Shown here piece after piece: positions 28,411 to 41,279 of a DNA stretch of 64,000 nt. Source of the DNA: Litomosoides sigmodontis (lineage: Eukaryota; Nematoda; Chromadorea; Rhabditida; Onchocercidae); the NCBI GenBank assembly GCA_963070105.1, contig OY718806.1, positions 1,019,001 through 1,083,000 of the forward strand, written 5' to 3'. The notes below the pieces were generated by a model. It was not told the origin of the DNA, ran no database searches, and saw only the letters and a list, made by a program, of their open reading frames with translations. The translations under genes and the position numbers were made by a program. Every line of letters begins with the position of its first letter. Within the stretch, counting starts at the first letter, position 1.

Positions 28411-30336
28411 AAACAAATAAATTAATAAATAAAATGGTGAAAATACCATTCATATTAATAGAGATCAGCGGCGATGACAACAAATGGGTCGGTACCGCTA
28501 TGCGATAAATTATTTTAGTGGCAACAAATTGCAATAATTAAGACGCTCACTATGTGCCGCCGTTCCGGAGCAACTGATGTTATAAATTACACCTTTTATT
28601 AAGATGTTGTCATTGGTAACCGAACTGATATAGCGCGGAAAAAAGGATGGCTTGCCGATGCAACGATAATATAAAACTTGTTTGAAATCAGTCATTCATT
28701 CTTTTCAATCTGCAAATGAAACTAACAAAGCTTGCATTGCTTTACAATGATCATTGCCATACATAATATCATTGCATTTTACTTTCGTTATTTGCAATTT
28801 TTCAGTTGATAAATTTCACTTCTATTACGTTTCAGTTAAAATTTTGAAATTGAACACTTTTTTTTCAAATAGTGATTGTTGCTGATTAACAATGAGATCT
28901 AAAGTAAAAGAAATTAAGTTGATGTATTGCTCAAATATTTTGTTAAAAATGGCATTTCTGTACTGAAAATCTATTCGTTATTATTATTTTTGTTGAATTG
29001 AGCAATGATTTGTAAAATTTTGAGATTGAAAAGGGCGAAGTCATATTCATAATTAATTGATATCGAATTTTATGAAATTTTTATCTTTAAAGTTAAAACG
29101 TTTAAATCAATGTCCTTCTCATACATACCCTCATGATTTACAGTCCCGTTCTCGCTTCCTTACCTCACTGTTCGTCGTTTATTTTGCAGTAATCCGCAAA
29201 ATGCGTTATATAAAGGAGTCTCGAAAAGTTTGGCTAAACGTTGTAGAAAGCAAACATGGAAGGGTAAAAGAAAAAGCATTATATTGGACGAAACGAAAAC
29301 AGGTCTTTTAGTGCAAAATTAAATTTAGGGAAGGCAACACCACTTCCTATTTCCACATTTCAGTACGGTAATTTTAGCATACTTTAATTTTTAATATGCT
29401 TGTTCAACTTTATTAAAATACATTACTCAACGAACAAAAAAAAAATGAAGAGCTACCAAAGTTTATGTGTGTTTCCTCGTTTATTCTCTATTATTTAAGT
29501 TATGCGTTCACCACCTTTAAGATTACTTTGCATCAATGATGCATTATTCAGTTGTGAAATTCGGCTGATCATGATCTGTTTTTCAATTACAGTTTTCAAT
29601 TACTACAATTACAGTTCCGGTAACAGGAATATCGAGGTAATGTGTGTTATAGTATGTAAAAGAAATATCAATATGTAATTTTATCATTTACCCAATTATT
29701 GCCTACCTCTAAGGAGGAAAAAGCAGAAAGATAGGTGATATGATACAAGTAAAATGTATGTAAATGGTTACGTAAGCGTTGAAAGTTGAGGTGATACGTA
29801 TTATGGTATTGTACGATAATTTCTTTTTGCATTTTTATTTTGTATTGATAACTAAGATTTCAGTTTCCTTTTTTTTTTTTTTTTGAAATTCAATGAAGAA
29901 ATTTTTGTTTCTTGAACTTTCTAAAAACGACTCGTTCTCTTCTTTCTCCCTTCTTCATCCTCTCAAACAGGTATTTTTCTTCCTCCTCTGTGCAGTATTA
30001 TCGTGAAATACTACTGTTAAGCAATAGATTGATCAATATCATGCGGCAATACCTAGGAAAATCATCTATCGATCTTGTTGCGCTCTTTCGAGTGGTTTTT
30101 TTCCTAATTTGATTAATTTTAGAATAAAAAAAAGGAAGAAAAAGAACGAATTCCTTTCTAATTACTTTTGGAGTTCGATAAACATGTGCTCATCAAGTCG
30201 TTTGCCCAAACTCCTACATCACTGATGCAATTTTGTTAATTTTGAAGCGAAAAAAAAAACTATCAATTTTTAATTTCATCACTCTTTCACATTTTATTAT
30301 TTGGATATCGTCCATATTTATGCACACACGAATATT
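28411..30336. other. Spacer upstream of the ShKT-nitrobindin gene
   Basis: 1.9 kb, AT-rich. Minus-strand frames at 28.43-28.69 kb could be exons of the gene ending at 27649, but no phase-consistent join was found. The remainder shows nothing recognisable. Confidence 0.35.
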
Positions 30337-32756
30337 ATGCTATTTTGCAACTGCTTATTTTCACTTGGTGCTTTTACATTGATAATTGGTGTTAACACAA
30401 AACATTCAGGTACACTTACTAAATATTTCAAAAATTAGAAGAGCAATGTATTTTACTAAATTCATATACCTCATAAATTAGTTCTACTTTCTGTCTTTTT
30501 TTTGTTATAATGAATTCGCAATAATTTTAGCTGAAATGGTTTATCATGTTCTAATATTTTACATCAAAATTATGCTTTGCAAGTTCACTCGCAGTCTTCA
30601 GATTTTTTCTAATACTACAAAGTTCCAAATATATGAAAAATTGAGAAGCTACCAGATTAGGATAATGAAAAGTTTCTTTTGTGCAAAACAGATTGCACTA
30701 TATCTTAATGCCTGTTTTTTTTGTCGGCAACACTTTTTTTTGACACCAATAGATCTGTGAGTGATTTAACTTTTTGAAAATTAAGTTAATCATTGGTAAG
30801 TCTATTCTAGATGAAAATTGGCTTATTTGAATAAGAATTTAATTAATTTAAGTGAGGAATAATTAATTTATCAAATTTATGATTCGCAAATTGATTACAC
30901 TATGCGTGATAAAATTAGACTAAGATGATATCCTGAATGTTTCAAATGTGCCTCATTACTTTGATGACCTGTAAAATCACACTGTTTGAATTAAGCTTCA
31001 GCATCTCACGTGCACATTACAAAAAACTATCTATTACTGCTAGTACAATGAGTATTTTCTCATAATTATGCAAAAGAAAATGGAAGTGTTACATATTCCC
31101 GAATGTTGTAGACATATTTCCTCATTAGCACTCCTCACTCATAAATTTTTGAAAAAATTTTGTCGAATATATTTTAATACAAAAAAAAAAATCGAAAGCC
31201 CCACAAAAGATTTCCACTGTTTTCGCTTCATCCTTTTTTTTGCTTTCCATTCATCATTTGCACTTTCAACATTGCAAGATTTTCAATTACATAAATTTTT
31301 ATATTAAATTTAAAATGGTGAAGATCACTTCACTGAAAATTTTTTCCAAACATAAAATAGTGTTTTTGTTTTGCAGCAGCAGATAAATGCCGAGATTTAG
31401 ATCGACATTGTGTTGACCTCATTTCACAGGATGGAAGTCAATGCGTAAAATCAGCATTTGCGAAGAGAAACTGCTTAATGACATGTATGGTATGTGGCGA
31501 AATTGAAAAAAGTTAGCATTTACTTTTTTAAATTTAGTTGAAATTCATATGTGTGTGTCCAGCAGTGACATTTTTCATCCATGTATATGAAAATTTTCAT
31601 CACAAATCTGAATAATTTATCCTACCGTACCCGAAAATATATATGTAACTTTAAGTGTAAAACGAAATGCGAAATTTAAGGAAAATTTACCTCACACTGT
31701 TCAATTTTTCAATTACTTTAGAATATGATGTACGCTATGTGCCAGAATTACTGAAACCATTAGCGTGGCTAATTGGTATTTGGCGTGCCGAATCTGGTGG
31801 TAAAGCAATCTTTCCAACAATACCTGTGTTTACATATGGAGAACAAATTGAGTTTTCATTGCCAACTTCAAGCCTAAAAGCATTAAAAGCAATTAACTAT
31901 ACGTACGTAAACTTTTCCATTACTAAACTTTTCCGTCAATAATAAATGAATCAAAAAAAAGCAAAATTATAGTTGTTTGCCAGCTTTGATATTTAAATTT
32001 AATTGTAGTGCATTTGCATGGGATATGAATAATCGTGAGGAATTGCACAGTGAATATGGTTTTTTAGCAATGAAATCAAATACAAAAGAAGTTGCACTGT
32101 CAACTGTTATGAACAATGGTATGTGAATTGAATGAAAATTAGCAAAATTTATTCGCGTATTATTTCTATATGCTATTGAGCGAAACAAAAAATGCTAAAC
32201 TTGATTGTGTTGAATTTTGCTAATTAATTTTAGGCTTTGTGATGATTGAGCAAGGCCTGTTAGCCGGCAAATCATTCAGACTGGTCTTACAAGACATTGG
32301 TCGAATAAGTTTTAGCCGAGATCTACCAGTGCATGGGGTTTGAATTTACTCACACTGTTTGCACTTTTTAAATTTCATTCAATTATTAGCAACCTTTACG
32401 GCATTGTGATAAGCGTCTTCCAATGAAATGTTAACACAGTTAGTAGACTAATGAAAATAGCTTTCACGCAACACTAACAGCTAAACTTCTTTTATCGGAT
32501 GGCTAATAGGAAATGATGCTATATAGCAGCTAACATAAGTTGCTCCTCAATAAATTCGCAATAATTAATTGCATCAAATTACGCTCATCACCTCATCACC
32601 ACCAACAATTGATATGTACAAACAATTTTACAGACAATTCGAGAATTTCGATTGCTGGATAGCGAAACGCTTGAGCAACGGTTTATGATGGAAACGTTAA
32701 CACATCGGATGCAAATGCACACTTCTATTCGATATAAAAAAATTCATCCCAAATAA
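30337..32756 (+). CDS. Secreted protein: signal peptide + ShKT domain + nitrobindin-like (THAP4 C-terminal) beta-barrel
   Basis: Six exons join in phase: 30337-30409, 31377-31511, 31722-31902, 32009-32118, 32234-32337 and 32634-32756; 726 nt, 241 aa. Exon 1 codes a signal peptide (MLFCNCLFSLGAFTLIIGVN). Exon 2 codes a six-cysteine ShKT domain, CRDLDRHC to MTCMVCG. Exons 3-6 code a domain closely like the heme-binding barrel of nitrobindin and THAP4: PLAWLIGIWRAESGGKAIFP, HSEYGFL, ALSTVMNNG, IGRISFSRDL and the ending RYKK. His230 in that tail sits where the family has its heme-ligating His. By family knowledge the barrel binds ferric heme and reacts with NO or peroxynitrite; here it would be extracellular. 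Exon 1 was found by phase and signal-peptide character and is less certain. The exon 2 acceptor is a CAGCAG pair allowing one residue more or less. Confidence 0.88.
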
Positions 32757-33674
32757 ATTTTAAAAAATTTCATTAAAAAACACGAAAAGATTACAAGATA
32801 AAACGTGTTGTTCACATGAAATCGTTCGAAAGCATTTGTAAATGAACAATGCATTGGGTATTGTTGAAATTTATTGATTGGCTTTGTTGAAAAGTGTATG
32901 GAAGGAAAATTTGTATTCAGTGAAACACCATCATCATATGTTTGATATTTGTCAGGATATCTGAAATATATCTAGCTAAATGAGATTTTCATGAAATATA
33001 TCTAGCTAAATAATCAGGCATTTTCCTCATACGATCATTGATGTGTTCGTTGTAAAAATGGAGAAAAAAAGGCGAAAAAAATGAAATAAAACAGAAAATT
33101 AGTTCATTTCAAATGCCATCTCTGCTCCTTCCACCCGCAATTTTCATACAAATTTAGCAAAAATCTAAAAAATTCCACCAGTTAAACTAATTAAACGCTT
33201 CTCATTCCACTCTCAGCTACAAACATTAGTGAAACAACACGTTCCCTCAATTGCATTAATTAACGCTTGATGGTATTAGCAAGCATATTAGTTTTGTTTT
33301 TTGTACTCCTTGCCGCATAACACACTATATCGTCAATTCTAGCAGTGTGTGCTCTCACTCTATCCCTCACACTCTCTTCCACTCTTTTCTCGATTACTAT
33401 TCCAAAGATTCCAGCCATCCCTTCTTTCCCAAAGTTCTCATGGCTGCTGTAACCATCTGTCTCATGCATCGTACTCCCTGGTGTTTCCCGGTGATCGAAC
33501 TGGAGTTCTGGCTGAGATTTGGTGGGTTCGTAATCCTCTGCTAATTGAGGTACATTATTGAATTTTGGCCAATAAACGGTGTCAGTCGAGAGTTTTTTCC
33601 AGATAGATGAAACGTATGGACTAAAATTTTGGCAACTTTAAACAGGTGCAATTTTTTCTCCATTATACTTCGAG
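32757..33674. other. Spacer between the nitrobindin-like gene and REXO4
   Basis: 0.9 kb. An AATAAA at 33085-33090 may end the nitrobindin-like transcript. Short direct repeats of GAAATATATCTAGCTAAAT occur at about 32964 and 32995. No gene was recognised; overlapping ORFs of 65-70 codons at 33.3-33.5 kb have no support. Confidence 0.4.
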
Positions 33675-35573
33675 ATGACTTCATTTTCCCCAAACTGGGA
33701 ACAACTGCGAGAGGTATTTTTTGAATGAGACTTTGATTGTAAAATTTGCCGTTTAGTGCTAGATTGATCCTTGTGTAGGGTAAGTGTGGGAATAATGAAT
33801 ATAGACAGTTCAGTTTTATATCGATGCAGTGAAGATTTCTCTTATCTAAAACCCTTAACTTAACCTTAACTTAATTAAAGATCGCTAACGTCATTCAAAA
33901 ACAGGTTGGTAATTTTATTCTCTCTTACCCTTTATAACCTTTGCACGAGAAGTTACGTATCTCTTACTGATCACGTGAATTGCGTTGTTTAAGAAAATTG
34001 CATTGCTCACATTAGTTATCATTACTTTTCCTGTGCTAACTTTACCTTACAGCTTGCTTTATTGTGTCTTCAGGAATTGAAGCGCGAAAAGGCAAGGTCT
34101 ACGGATAATGATAATGGTAATAAAAACATCCATTTCAATCATAAAAGAAAAGCTCGGTTAGCCAGGAATAAAGCGAAACGACAGAGGCTTAACAAGGAAC
34201 ATGGAGGTGATGGCTTGGACAGTTCATCCTTGGTTGTTGCGCAAAGTCAGAAAGAGTGAGTAGATTGCTCTTTTTTAATGCTTTTTTTGTGCATAGCCTC
34301 CAGATCATCCTATAAATAAATACTGTTTAAATCACTAGTTAAGGAAGAATCTTAACAATTCGCATGGATGGATTTAAAGCGAAGTTTCTAAAGTGATTAT
34401 TGTTGATAACCTTCCAGAGATTGGTATGTTTTGCAGGTTAACGAGTGTGCTTGGGATAGACTGTGAATACGTTGGTGCGGGCATCGATGGTAGTGATAAT
34501 ATGCTTGCCAGAGTTTCAATCGTAAATATGCATGGGCGATGTATCTACGATAAGTATGTGGCACCAAGAGAAAAGATAACGGATTATCGTACGGCAGTAA
34601 GCGGAATTAGACCTATTAATTTGGTAAACGGTAAGTTATTTAATAGCTGTGGAGCTGTATTTGGCGAAATTATTAGGGACTGAATGATGACGGCAGTATT
34701 ATCAAATTAAGCTATCGGTCTTTTGTATCGGTTTAGATTGTTGGACTTGACTATTCACATGAGAGCAGAAATATGCATTTGAGGTGTTTTTTCTTCTATG
34801 AAGGAAAACATTAGGAAAAGTTGTGGGTGAGGAGAAAAAATATTCAGTTAGATACTGCATTATTGCAGACCTGCTGCGCTTTGAATTAAAATGTGATGTT
34901 TTAGGAGAACCATTCCAGAAAGTTCAATTAGAGGTACATAAATTGCTCAGCGATCGAATTGTTGTTGGACATTCTCTTAAAAATGATTTCAAAGCAAGTT
35001 TATAACTTATCAATTTATATTAAAGTAACATTATATGTATTTGTCTAGGAGACTAAGTGTTCTTTCTTTTATTTGTCATTTTCAGGTTTTGAATCTTTCG
35101 CATACGCGTAAAATGACACGCGATACCGCCACGTATCTCCCGTTTCGTAAAAATTTAAATATTTCAAAGACTCCATCATTGAAATTACTGGCAAAACAGC
35201 TGCTGGGTATCGATATTCAAAATGGAGAGCACGATTCAGTTAGTATCTTACTGCTCCCAGAATTTTAAACACAAATGTTGAATATGAAGCTTTGAATAAA
35301 CTTGCGGCTAGACAGCCGTCAAATACTCTCTCATAATGCCATCCAAGGTTTAGTAGCTCCAAGCCATAAAGGTAACCCAGTTCTCCCTGTGAGTCGTATG
35401 GAGCAAATAATATGCAATGTTTATGTCCCACTAGCGATATGTTAAAAGTCTGAATCATCGAAAACTTTGAATCCCGTAAATTCCAGATCACTGATGCACA
35501 AGTCGCAATGCGGTTGTACGTTTTGAATCAAAAGCAATGGGAACATTATATCCGGCGATTCGGCAACCGATGA
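33675..35573 (+). CDS. REXO4: REXO4-type RNA exonuclease (DEDDh)
   Basis: Six exons join in phase: 33675-33713, 34074-34255, 34437-34630, 34905-34993, 35086-35238 and 35487-35573; 744 nt, 247 aa. A short basic N-terminal part (HKRKARLARNKAKRQRL) may be a nuclear/nucleolar signal. The exonuclease domain has Exo I GIDCEYVG, then ARVSIVNMHG, YDKYV and TDYRTAVSGIRP, Exo II GHSLKNDFK, RDTATY, and Exo III GEHDS followed by ITDAQVAMRLY, so all DEDDh residues are present. Most homologues read DCEMVG where this has DCEYVG. The protein is shorter than human REXO4 (about 420 aa), mainly at the N-terminus. Homologues act in ribosomal RNA processing. The intron after NDFK appears to use a GC donor (GCAAGT at 34994), the only choice that keeps the family reading NDFK-VLNLSH. 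Confidence 0.95.
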
Positions 35574-36735
35574 CAATTTCAGACCTCTCGTTTACTATTT
35601 CTCACTTCCAAACCATTTTCGATATTTGCTATAAGCATTAAAAGTCTCCACCACAATTCATGACTCCCTCAACTCTTTTTTCCAGATTTGCCTAGCACCC
35701 ATTGTTAGTTCGAGCAACACCTGTTCACGTGATTTTGGCGAAACATTTGACGCTGAGTAATCTGTACCTCCACTAAATATGGTCTGTGGCGCTTTGTGTT
35801 AAAATTTCACATCTGGCACGTCGAATTGTACACCTGATTTTCAGTAATGTGTTTTGTAGAATTGTGCAATAAAATTTTAGCAAGCAACACACCCTTCGTT
35901 ATTTCCAGTACAAAGATACACAGTGCAAACAGGGTCCAACTGCAATAAAATGGAAACAGAAAACACTGTTACACACATATACCAAAAGTTCTTGTGAGGC
36001 AATTCATTTGGAACAAGAATGTAAAAGGAATATTTGAAAAATAACCAATACAGGAGAGAGATTCATTACTATAAATATGCCACCGTTAAATAAATTAGCC
36101 GGAGACGCCACGCTACAAAACAGTGAGAAATACAGACCAAATTCTTGAACACAATACTTTTCAGAAATGTACTTTCACCGTCAATCACACAGGAGAAGAT
36201 CACCTAATTAAAATTCAGAAGAAAACAAAATTTTGCAGAAAAAAACAACACAGTTCATAACACCGAGATAGCGAGAACTGAATTACAGAGATTTTGAAAG
36301 CGTTAAAGATCGTTTGTCTTCCATAAGTATTTGAAGGCCCGATTACTATCTTTTCCTTTACTTTTTTTTTCCACTGCCTTCAAAACGAAGCGTAGGTGTA
36401 AGTGTGTGTAAATGTAGACGGATGGAAAACAAGAGGGGGAATGCTTTGGAAAATTTTTGTCAAAAAAAAAATAACAACAAGGGGAATGAAGCACCAATTC
36501 ACTACTTCTGATCATGTTACTGACGGACGGGGCTACAAAGAGAAAAAGAACTTGCGCTCAAATGTAACATTTTCATTAAAAAAAAGATTCCTGGGATATC
36601 CGAAATTCATAAAAACAAGGGGAAGTGGAAACCTGTAATTGAAACAAGAAACACACAACAACTTGCTGAGAAACAAAAAAGTGCAAGAAAGCAGCGCCAG
36701 AACACATAAAGAATCCTTTTTATGGTAAAATTAAA
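35574..36735. other. Convergent spacer between REXO4 and the CNBP-like gene
   Basis: About 1.2 kb of 3' UTR and spacer. CAATAAAA at about 35867 is a plausible poly(A) signal for REXO4. ORFs of 70-78 codons at 36.3-36.6 kb are antisense pairs without support. Confidence 0.4.
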
Positions 36736-36767
36736 CCCCCCCACCCCTCTCTCTCCCCCTCCCCCCC
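36736..36767 (-). promoter_or_regulatory. G-rich element in the predicted 3' UTR of the CNBP-like gene
   Basis: On the minus strand, 50-80 nt after the stop at 36817, four G-runs of 7, 5, 4 and 7 occur in order, separated by an A, a GA-rich spacer and a T. The transcript could fold as an RNA G-quadruplex if the UTR extends this far. No poly(A) signal is obvious before it. Confidence 0.5.
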
Positions 36768-36816
36768 TTGATCAAAAAATAGTATGGCATCGCCTCTCTC
36801 TCTCCCAAAACGTTTC

Positions 36817-37827
36817 TCAATCACTGCGGTCACTGCGCGGACATTCACGACTGATATGTCCTATCTGCTGACAATTATAACATCGCTTCGACTGGTCTGA
36901 ACCAGAATCCGGGCAATCACGTGAAATATGACCAAATCTGCCGCAGTTATAGCACTTCTGACTTCCACCACCACCAATACGACGTTCCGTGGGACATTCT
37001 CGCGCAAAATGTCCAAGACCTAAAAAGATTACAACAAATGGACTGCGCCACAAAATTGTTTTAGTGAAAGCTATCCAATTCTTATCATGCATTGAATAAA
37101 AGAACATTTCCAACGATACCAACAGACGAATAGAACGTATAGAACAGATTAGGAATTATCATAATCATTTACCACCACACTGGTAGCATTCACTTTGACC
37201 AGAACGTCCAGCGCCGCGTCCACCATAATAACGCCCACCACTACCACGCTGGTTCGGGCATTCTCGCGCAAAATGTCCCGACTGACCGCAATTAAAACAA
37301 TCTGAGACAATAACAACTGACGAAAATCCAAACTGCCAATCATGTGATGTAAAAACTAGTGACAAATATACTTGCAAAACTGGCAAATTTTTTTCTTCAA
37401 TTGTACTCCATCCAAAATGTCGTATTAATTAATACGCTCCCTTCAGGGAGATTAAAGCTAAGGAAAAATTAACAGTGATGACCCCGAAAATTCATGCTAT
37501 CGTTTTCGAGCACGGAAATTAGGGAGCGCTTATCACATAATTATATAGAAACCATGAACAGAGGAGCCTCACTATGCATGACAGTATAGCTCTAGCCAGG
37601 AAATCTTCAAAGCGAATAACACAGATGAAATTTAGCCATTTCAAGGGTAAAACTACATCTGAAAGCTACTTCTCACGCAAAAGAACTACATTTACTTTCT
37701 CTTTTCAAGAATAAACCAAATCTCCCCTACCTCCTTGTCGGCCGGCCTGAATTTGGGTAGGGCAATTTCTGGCAAAATGTCCTTTTTCGTTGCATTTGTA
37801 GCACCTGTCTGAATCGCTGTTACTCAT
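36817..37827 (-). CDS. CNBP-like CCHC zinc-knuckle RNA-binding protein
   Basis: Three exons join in phase: 37731-37827, 37173-37301 and 36817-37019; 429 nt, 142 aa. Five CX2CX4HX4C knuckles are present: CYKCNEKGHFARNC, CFNCGQSGHFAREC, a third split by intron 2 (CYQCGG then LGHFAREC), CYNCGRFGHISRDC and CYNCQQIGHISREC. A short Gly/Arg/Tyr linker (GGRYYGGRGAGR) lies between knuckles 2 and 3, like the RGG box of CNBP. Human CNBP has seven knuckles. Family members bind G-rich single-stranded RNA and DNA, promote translation and resolve G-quadruplexes. The start is the Met just before SNSDSDRCYKC. Confidence 0.93.
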
Positions 37828-39409
37828 AGCTCCAGAATACACTCCTACCTCGTCACTTCAACCGCCTCCGACTTACTCTCACGCCGCAATGCACGCGTCA
37901 CACGCCACCTATACACCTAAAAAGAAATCCAACCGTGCTCAATTGCAATTCGCAATGCAGTATGGAGAAGTCGATGTTAGACACAATTATGCAAATTTTT
38001 GGGCAATGCTAGAAAATTAGAAGGTCCAGTTAGTCGTGAGTAGCTGGTTTTAAGTAGGAACCCATTCCACATGCATGCTACGTAAATCAAACCACGTTTA
38101 ATCATGATTCTCAATCACTTGATGAAACTGTGGATTAATCAGTGCGGGGAAATCCGTTCATCTTCAGCATTTGTCCCAGTTCAAAGAAACTCGGTTACCA
38201 AACACATTTTTTGGCTACAGTTCTGCAAATTAGCGACTGTTAGAAAATTTCGAACTTTCTCTCATCACATTCCTTCCGCAAAAGAATTAGGAATTCCAAT
38301 TATCCTGTTGAAAAATTGCTCCACTTATTGCTCGTATAATTAAGGGAGGTCCAGGTCAATACCAATTCACACATAAACACCTTTAGCAACGTCCACTGTG
38401 GATATCACACTAGCATTTGGCTTCCCAGAACAGACCACATTCATGCATCGGCGCAAAAACATCGTGAGTCCTGCGTAAGTGAGCAATCCGAACCGATAGA
38501 CGACAAAGACAAAAGTCATTTGATGAACTTCAATTGTGTGCTTCGTCAAAATAGTCCTTATCGTCGTCGAGAATACACGCTTAGCAGTTGTCTGAACCTC
38601 ACTTGACAATCAGACAACCTTCAACGCGGAGAGCAATTCCACTGTGCAAGCACAACTTCCAAACCACCGCACCACCCATCACATTGAACTACACTATGGG
38701 CCAAGTAACCCAAAATATGCGAAAAAAACACACCTGCCTTGGCACTACGCCATGGAATATTACCAAACACCACATTTCAGTTTTCGTTCTGAGAGTAACG
38801 GAAAACATTTGCAGTCTGCTTCACGCCTTACGACACTCTGCGTGGCAGCAGATGGCGCACCTGAAATTACTAGCATTATCTCTTGCGCTCTTTTCACCTA
38901 CTACTGAATGCTTAGTTCATCAATTAAATCCATGTGTTTTCATCCTAAATAATTCAAGCAAACGAATTGTCAATGAATTAAAAAGAAAAAAGAAGAAAGA
39001 ATAAATTGGGCAATCGACAAATGAAACATCAACGAATCAAACAAACTGAGAAATGGGCATCAATAAATTGTCTAAAATTTCACAAATTTCAACAAATATC
39101 GTACAGAGCGTTGGTAAAGGGAGTAAAATTGCCTATCATACTGTAAAACAATATGCGTCGAAGTGTTTATCCATCAGCATGAATGTGATAAGTTTGAAAC
39201 TTTCAAAAAATGCGATTTAAATGTGAGTAGAAATTAACGAGAAATTGAATTACTTACCTTTCAATGTTCCACTTTCAAACATTCTCGACAATTTCATCAC
39301 ATCAAACACTTGAAGCAGTGATACATTTACAATTCTTCTTTTCTTTCACTTAAAAAGCTATAATGAAGATGAAATTTACTTGTTCAACACATTAAACCCC
39401 CAATTTAAC

Positions 39410-39412
<3 letters not shown>

Positions 39413-39490
<78 letters not shown>
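39413..39490. repeat. (TA)n microsatellite, about 39 copies
   Basis: Perfect alternating TA over about 78 bp. Confidence 0.98.
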
Positions 39491-39491
<1 letters not shown>

Positions 39492-39885
39492 CAACCACTG
39501 CTACTACCACTCTTTTTATCGATCAATATCTTGAAATTAATTTAAAACTTCTATTTCCTAATGGGTGGTGATATACTTGTGCCCTCTGTTGTCCACCCAT
39601 AATAATTTAATAGATTCTGTTTGGTCGGTCATGCAAATGACCTGTCACGCTCCAGTTATCTTCTTGTTGATCCCTGTGGATGGATGGATGGTCACGCTGC
39701 TCTACCGCTCATTTTCAGCAGTCTCCGATTGCATCCAATAGCATTAGATGGAGCGGTTGCTGAAACACATAACATTTCTTATCAAACATCAATCACACCT
39801 AAAACCGAAACGTTAGGTCATTTCTGGATGACCAATATAGCAAATCGAATCAAAAAATTCTTAGTGCTAGAATTTTTAATTAACG

Positions 39886-39981
39886 TAATTAATTTCTATA
39901 ATGATTTTCGAACATTTTCCACTACTGATAATTTGTATAATTTTTAATAATTAATTTCTATAATGATTTTCGAACATTTTC
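39886..39981. repeat. Direct repeat of 35 bp, 61 bp apart
   Basis: TTTCTATAATGATTTTCGAA and its flanks occur at 39886-39920 and again at 39947-39981 without visible mismatch, separated by an unrelated spacer. Confidence 0.85.
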
Positions 39982-41279
39982 CGATATTCAATTGTAACAG
40001 AAAAAATTCTTAATTATCCAATCCTTTTGGTCAAAATATTCTCGCACTCTGTCCATTTCCCTCTGCACTCTCGTACTTTCTCATGGTACTGTAATAGATT
40101 TGTGCATACAATGAATGACCTAACTGTGTAATTCCTTTCTTGTTCGAGAATTGTTTCTTCCTTGTTTTTTTTTCAACTGTTCAACAATTTTTATAATTAA
40201 AATAACTATAAAGAGCGAAAATGAAATTTAAATTTCAATTCTTTATTATGGTCAGCAGCTTTAATGATACAGCAGAAATATTCCAACGGAATGCATATAT
40301 TTTAGGTTCACTCTAAACTTATTTTCTTTTTTTGCACACAAAACAGCATTTATTATCACTGTCATTAATATAGCTAAAATGAAACATTGAAATTTTGCTA
40401 GATAAATGTTAAGGAATGGAAGGAATTATTTTTTTAATAAGAAATTAGATAATTTCGAAAAAAGTTATGTGTAAATTTTGATTAAAGCAGGAGAAACTTT
40501 TGCACTCAATTAAATGGGATGAAAGAAAAAACGATCGTTTTCTTTTCTCCTGCATTAACACCTTATTTAACGATAATTAATTAAGCGGAAAAAAAGGAAA
40601 TAAAGAATGAAAAAATGTTGCAAAAAAAATCATCAAAAAATTTGCATGTACATATCGAAGAAAGAATATTTTGCTAATTTGGAATTCGAAATTTTCATAA
40701 ATTGTCCAAATTTATAAATTTCTAAACTTTTTTTTCATAAAATTTCATTTAAATTTTAACAGAGAGGATGAAAAAAAGGAACAGGGCAGAGAAAAATTTT
40801 TCCATTAATAAAAAATCTTCAAATTACAATTTTCTAATTTTTAATGATTCATTAAATATTTTCTAACCTATTATCAAATATTTTTTTTGCTAACTACAAC
40901 ATAAATATTTCATTTTTCTTCTTTATTTTAATCAAAGTGAGAAGAAATGAAGAAGGGATTTGTTATTACAACATTTGAAAAATTTTAATGCAAAATCATT
41001 TTGCAACTAATTAACCTAAATTCAAATTAAAGTCTTGACATGATATATATGAAGAGAAAGAGAAAGGAAGAGACAACTTGTTATGAGTTATCAAATGGTA
41101 CTATGATGAATAAGACTGATGATATGAAAAAATTCTAATTAGACATCACATTAATTAAAAAATTATTTACTAAAACATTGTAAGACATGATGAATAAGTG
41201 AAGAGATAGATAAGAGACTCATCTAATAGTTATTTTAATAAAATCATTAATTATAAAAAATTTCATTGCTTATTTTGTT

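Larger units (their letters stand above)
37828..41279. other. Gene-poor spacer with uncertain ORFs
   Basis: 3.4 kb. The part 38.1-39.0 kb is less AT-rich and has overlapping ORFs on both strands (138 codons at 38588-39004 plus, 80 codons at 38367-38609 minus) with no recognisable domain. From 39.9 to 41.28 kb the sequence is strongly AT-rich with nothing recognised. Confidence 0.35.
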
